Shown here one piece after another: positions 32,270 to 34,850 of a stretch of DNA of 34,850 bases. Positions within the stretch are counted from its first letter, which is position 1; each line of letters starts with the position of its first letter. The position numbers were made by a program, and so were the translations under genes. Below the pieces are notes generated by a model. That model had not been told where the DNA came from. It searched no databases and saw nothing but the letters and a program-made list of their open reading frames with translations. The DNA is taken from contig CACOYI010000016.1 in NCBI GenBank assembly GCA_902631405.1, positions 1 through 34,850 on the forward strand, in the 5' to 3' direction. Source of the stretch: K189A clade bacterium. GTDB lineage: Bacteria > Pseudomonadota > Gammaproteobacteria > Pseudomonadales > Azotimanducaceae.

Positions 32270-34153
32270 TTGGATTTTGCTGTAAAAAAGAAAAAGTTGA
32301 AAGATCATACGATGGGTCTGCTACTCATGGCTTTGGGCAGCTTTTTTGTTCAGGAAAATTGGGCTGAGAGCACCGGTTTTGATGAAGACGGCCTGTGGCT
32401 TACTGAGCAGCCAGAATTTCTTCCGGTAGATGAAGCTTTTCAGTTTAGTCTTGAAACAGGAGGCGATGGGAATTATTCCCTTTTGTTTCAAATCAAGGAG
32501 GGATACTACTTATACAAAGATCAGTTTGACGCTTGGACATCTCGTGATGGCGGGCGCGAGAGAGTGGAGCTAATGCTCCCTGAGGGGCTGAAAAAAACGG
32601 ATGAGTACTTTGGAGAGGTCAATGTGTTTTATACCTCATTAAAGGTCGCATTGAAAAATTTGCCCTTTGGTAGTGACCCCTCAAAGGTCATAGTCCGCTA
32701 TCAGGGTTGCGCAGACCGTGGGCTTTGCTATCCCCCGGTGGAAAAAGAGATAAATCTAGAAAACGGGTTTATATCGGATCCGCTGCCCCCGGAAAGCGAT
32801 CAGGATCCCGTATTTTTGCCCAGCGAACTTGGAAACGAACGTTATCTCTTTGGACTGCTTGAGGGAGCTGGCCTCTTTTCAATTATTTTGGCGTTCTTTT
32901 TAGCGGGCATCCTTTTGACTTTTACGCCCTGCGTGTTGCCGATGGTGCCGATAATTTCGTCAATTATTGTTGGGCAGGGTGAGGACCTAACAAACTCCAA
33001 AGCGTTTCGAATCTCTTTGGCCTATGTCTTAGGGATGGCGCTGACCTTTTCTATCTTGGGGATGTTGGTTGGCTTGTTTGGAGCGGAGATGAACATTCAG
33101 GCTCGCTTGCAATCCCCGTTCGTCATTTCGCTCACCGCTGTCATTTTTCTCGTTTTAGCTATCTCTATGTTCGGGTTTTTTGATATTCGAATCCCTCACC
33201 TGATAGAGAACACACTAGAACGGGTCCTATCTTCGCAACGCAAAACCCTGCAGCATTCCCGCCCTCTCCTATTTGCTTTTTCCTACGGCGCATTATCTAG
33301 CTTGGTAGTCTCGCCCTGCATAACTGCCCCATTGGCTGGCGCATTGATCTATATCTCTAACACCGGAGATATCGTTCTTGGTGGCTCCGCCCTTTTTTCA
33401 TTAGCGATCGGCATGGGCGCGCTCTTGCTTCTAATCGGAGCGACTGGCTCAAAGTGGGTTCCCAGACCCGGTGTTTGGATGATTGCGGTGAAGGATGTTT
33501 TTGGTTTCGTTCTTCTGGCGGTAGCCATCTGGCTGCTGCAAAGAGTTGTTAGTGATCTCTTGGCTTCGGTTCTTTGGGTTGCCCTTGTTTTAATGGCTTC
33601 GCTGGTTTTGATTTCCAAGTGGTCGGACCACGGATTAAAGCGCGCAAGGCCTGTCGGTTTTAGCGTGCTGATAATAGCTTCGACGTTCTTATTCGCTTGG
33701 GTTTCTAATCTCATTCAGGATGATCCTGGTGAGGGGTTATTTGCCAATGAGCGGTCAACGGAAAAAGAGCTCGTGAATTGGATGGCAGTAAAAACAGTTG
33801 AGGACGTGAAAAAAGTAATGGCCGAGAATCCAGGTAAGTTAGTGGTCCTCGATGTTTATGCAGATTGGTGTATCTCTTGCGAGAAGATGGAATCAGAGGT
33901 GATACCAAGAAGCGACATTCAGGATGAATTGAGAAGCATCCTAGCTCTAAGGGCCGATGTGACGAAAAACGATGCAGAAGATAGAAGGTTGCTAAGATCA
34001 TTCGGCTTATTCGGGCCGCCAACTTTTGTATTTTTAGAGGAAAATAGCGGAGAATTAGACGAATTTAGAGTTCAAGGGGAAATGGGTCCGGATCGATTTC
34101 TTGCAAATTTGAGCAGCGCCATCGACGCTTCGGAGCAAAATCGAACTTTTTAA
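32270..34153 (+). CDS. dsbD: Thiol:disulfide interchange protein DsbD
   Basis: Carries electrons from cytoplasmic thioredoxin to the periplasm. About 627 aa. N-terminal periplasmic alpha domain with a Cys pair (GCADRGLCYPPVE), the eight-helix beta domain with LTFTPCVLPMVP and VVSPCITAPLAGAL, and the C-terminal thioredoxin-like gamma domain with YADWCISCEKM. Start is uncertain. ATG 32312 gives a signal peptide without positive charge; an upstream start such as TTG 32270 (AGGA six bases before it) adds KKKKLK and makes a proper signal peptide. Six bases after the array-like TAAAAT repeats come aroQ and accB, a common gammaproteobacterial order. Confidence 0.9.
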   Translation: MDFAVKKKKLKDHTMGLLLMALGSFFVQENWAESTGFDEDGLWLTEQPEFLPVDEAFQFSLETGGDGNYSLLFQIKEGYYLYKDQFDAWTSRDGGRERVELMLPEGLKKTDEYFGEVNVFYTSLKVALKNLPFGSDPSKVIVRYQGCADRGLCYPPVEKEINLENGFISDPLPPESDQDPVFLPSELGNERYLFGLLEGAGLFSIILAFFLAGILLTFTPCVLPMVPIISSIIVGQGEDLTNSKAFRISLAYVLGMALTFSILGMLVGLFGAEMNIQARLQSPFVISLTAVIFLVLAISMFGFFDIRIPHLIENTLERVLSSQRKTLQHSRPLLFAFSYGALSSLVVSPCITAPLAGALIYISNTGDIVLGGSALFSLAIGMGALLLLIGATGSKWVPRPGVWMIAVKDVFGFVLLAVAIWLLQRVVSDLLASVLWVALVLMASLVLISKWSDHGLKRARPVGFSVLIIASTFLFAWVSNLIQDDPGEGLFANERSTEKELVNWMAVKTVEDVKKVMAENPGKLVVLDVYADWCISCEKMESEVIPRSDIQDELRSILALRADVTKNDAEDRRLLRSFGLFGPPTFVFLEENSGELDEFRVQGEMGPDRFLANLSSAIDASEQNRTF

Positions 34154-34159
34154 ATGCGC

Positions 34160-34195
34160 TAAAATCGCGTAAAATGCAGCTAAAATATGTAGAAT
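34160..34195 (+). promoter_or_regulatory. Phased TAAAAT repeats and likely promoter before aroQ
   Basis: TAAAAT occurs at 34160, 34170 and 34181, spaced 10 and 11 bp, then TAGAAT at 34190-34195. This gives helically phased A-tracts and several -10-like boxes just upstream of aroQ (ATG 34206). No convincing -35 box. Likely a promoter for the aroQ-accB(-accC) operon, separate from dsbD. Confidence 0.4.
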
Positions 34196-34205
34196 AGGCG
34201 TGTAA

Positions 34206-34652
34206 ATGAAAATTTTAGTTCTCAATGGGCCAAATCTTAATCTGTTGGGGACGCGCGAGCCTGACATCTATGGTTCGGTGACCCTGGACCAGATTGTTAC
34301 TACGTTGAAGATGCTATCTGATAAACAGGGTATAACTTTATCTTCACTACAAAGTAACGCTGAACACGTCCTCGTGGATGCTATACAAGGGGCGAGTGAG
34401 GATGGAGTGGATTTTATATTGATCAATCCCGGAGCGTTGGGACATACGAGCATTTCACTTAGGGATGCTTTGGTGGGAGTCCAGATACCCTTCATTGAAA
34501 TTCATATTTCGAATATCTACAAAAGAGAAGGTTTTAGGCATAAATCTTATCTAAGCGATATTGCGGTTGGAGTCATAGCAGGTCATGGCGCAAGAGGGTA
34601 TGAGCTAGGTTTAATTTCAGCAATTGGCTTCTTAGAGGAAACGGGAAAATAA
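34206..34652 (+). CDS. aroQ: Type II 3-dehydroquinate dehydratase
   Basis: Third step of the shikimate pathway: converts 3-dehydroquinate to 3-dehydroshikimate. 148 aa, the normal dodecameric type II size. Landmarks: [19 protein letters not shown] (Tyr22), [11 protein letters not shown] (Asn75, His80), FIEIHISN (His100) and the substrate-site RHKSYLSD with Arg111. The residues REGF replace the more usual REPF. It starts 53 bp after dsbD, and the accB gene follows three bases after its stop. Confidence 0.95.
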   Translation: MKILVLNGPNLNLLGTREPDIYGSVTLDQIVTTLKMLSDKQGITLSSLQSNAEHVLVDAIQGASEDGVDFILINPGALGHTSISLRDALVGVQIPFIEIHISNIYKREGFRHKSYLSDIAVGVIAGHGARGYELGLISAIGFLEETGK

Positions 34653-34655
34653 GAT

Positions 34656-34850
34656 ATGGATTTACGTAAGGTGAAGAAGCTAATCGAGTTGGTAGAAGAG
34701 TCAGGCATACGAGAGATAGAAGTAAAGAGTGGAGACGAAGCGGTTAGAATTTCGATGGGTTCAGACCAATCAGTTTCTGATCTTGCTTCCGATCGAGCGG
34801 AAACTGTGAAAAATACAGTGACGGAAAAACCCCGCGATCATTCGGTGCCG
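34656..34850 (+). CDS. accB: Biotin carboxyl carrier protein of acetyl-CoA carboxylase (partial)
   Basis: First 65 codons, reading [20 protein letters not shown] then [18 protein letters not shown], the classical AccB N-terminus that leads into an acidic linker. The biotinyl domain lies beyond the window end. It carries biotin for fatty-acid synthesis. The placement right after aroQ is the typical aroQ-accB-accC order. No internal stop is seen. Confidence 0.9.
   Translation, partial: MDLRKVKKLIELVEESGIREIEVKSGDEAVRISMGSDQSVSDLASDRAETVKNTVTEKPRDHSVP

Noticed and set aside
1-34850. tRNA genes, CRISPR arrays, IS elements, phage or plasmid genes
   Set aside because: None seen on scanning; no cloverleaf, repeat-spacer pattern, transposase, integrase or replication-origin iterons were found.

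Overview
The window is dense, chromosomal-looking bacterial DNA of moderate GC. Thirty-five genes lie on both strands with short or overlapping junctions. I see no tRNA, rRNA, CRISPR array, transposase, integrase or phage gene. The content points to a heterotrophic gammaproteobacterium, probably aquatic or marine: SrkA (YihE family), Mpl, a DUF2333 protein, a YiiD-type thioesterase, DsbD followed by aroQ-accB, several acyl-CoA dehydrogenases, and a PPi-dependent phosphofructokinase next to a membrane pyrophosphatase. I cannot name the genus.

Layout. (1) 51-2171: ogt DNA-repair alkyltransferase, an array of three 16-bp palindromes with exactly 43-bp spacing, a TetR-like regulator without a normal start codon, and a TauD-type dioxygenase. 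(2) 2178-4132: a TPR protein, then divergently a tight operon of an NTF2/SnoaL-like exported protein, an unknown protein and a GNAT acetyltransferase. (3) 4147-8270: an amino-sugar island. A SIS isomerase is divergent from a GH20 hexosaminidase, an N-acetylhexosamine-kinase-like APH protein and a TonB-C-domain lipoprotein. The last three overlap and should be one transcript. (4) 8299-13345: thioesterase, small unknown protein, exported M20 amidohydrolase, then nadE overlapping a metallo-beta-lactamase-fold protein that has lost its metal motif. (5) 13505-18617: paired acyl-CoA dehydrogenases (probably a heteromer), a MOSC protein, and an SDR coupled to a membrane-anchored HAD phosphatase. (6) 18699-24317: TauE/SafE permease, PlsC-like acyltransferase, SrkA kinase, a large DmdC/FadE-type acyl-CoA dehydrogenase and another SDR. 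(7) 24340-30196: an MtnK-like kinase coupled to mpl, then convergent PPi-phosphofructokinase and hppA, which suggest a pyrophosphate-linked energy economy. (8) 30317-34850: DUF2333 protein, a lipoprotein, dsbD, aroQ and the start of accB (cut by the window end).

No single locus is an obvious new defence or mobile system. The most unusual signals are the three-operator array, the degenerate MBL protein overlapping nadE, the amino-sugar cluster with its odd leader ORF, and the membrane-HAD fusion. No intergenic stretch exceeds 300 bases.
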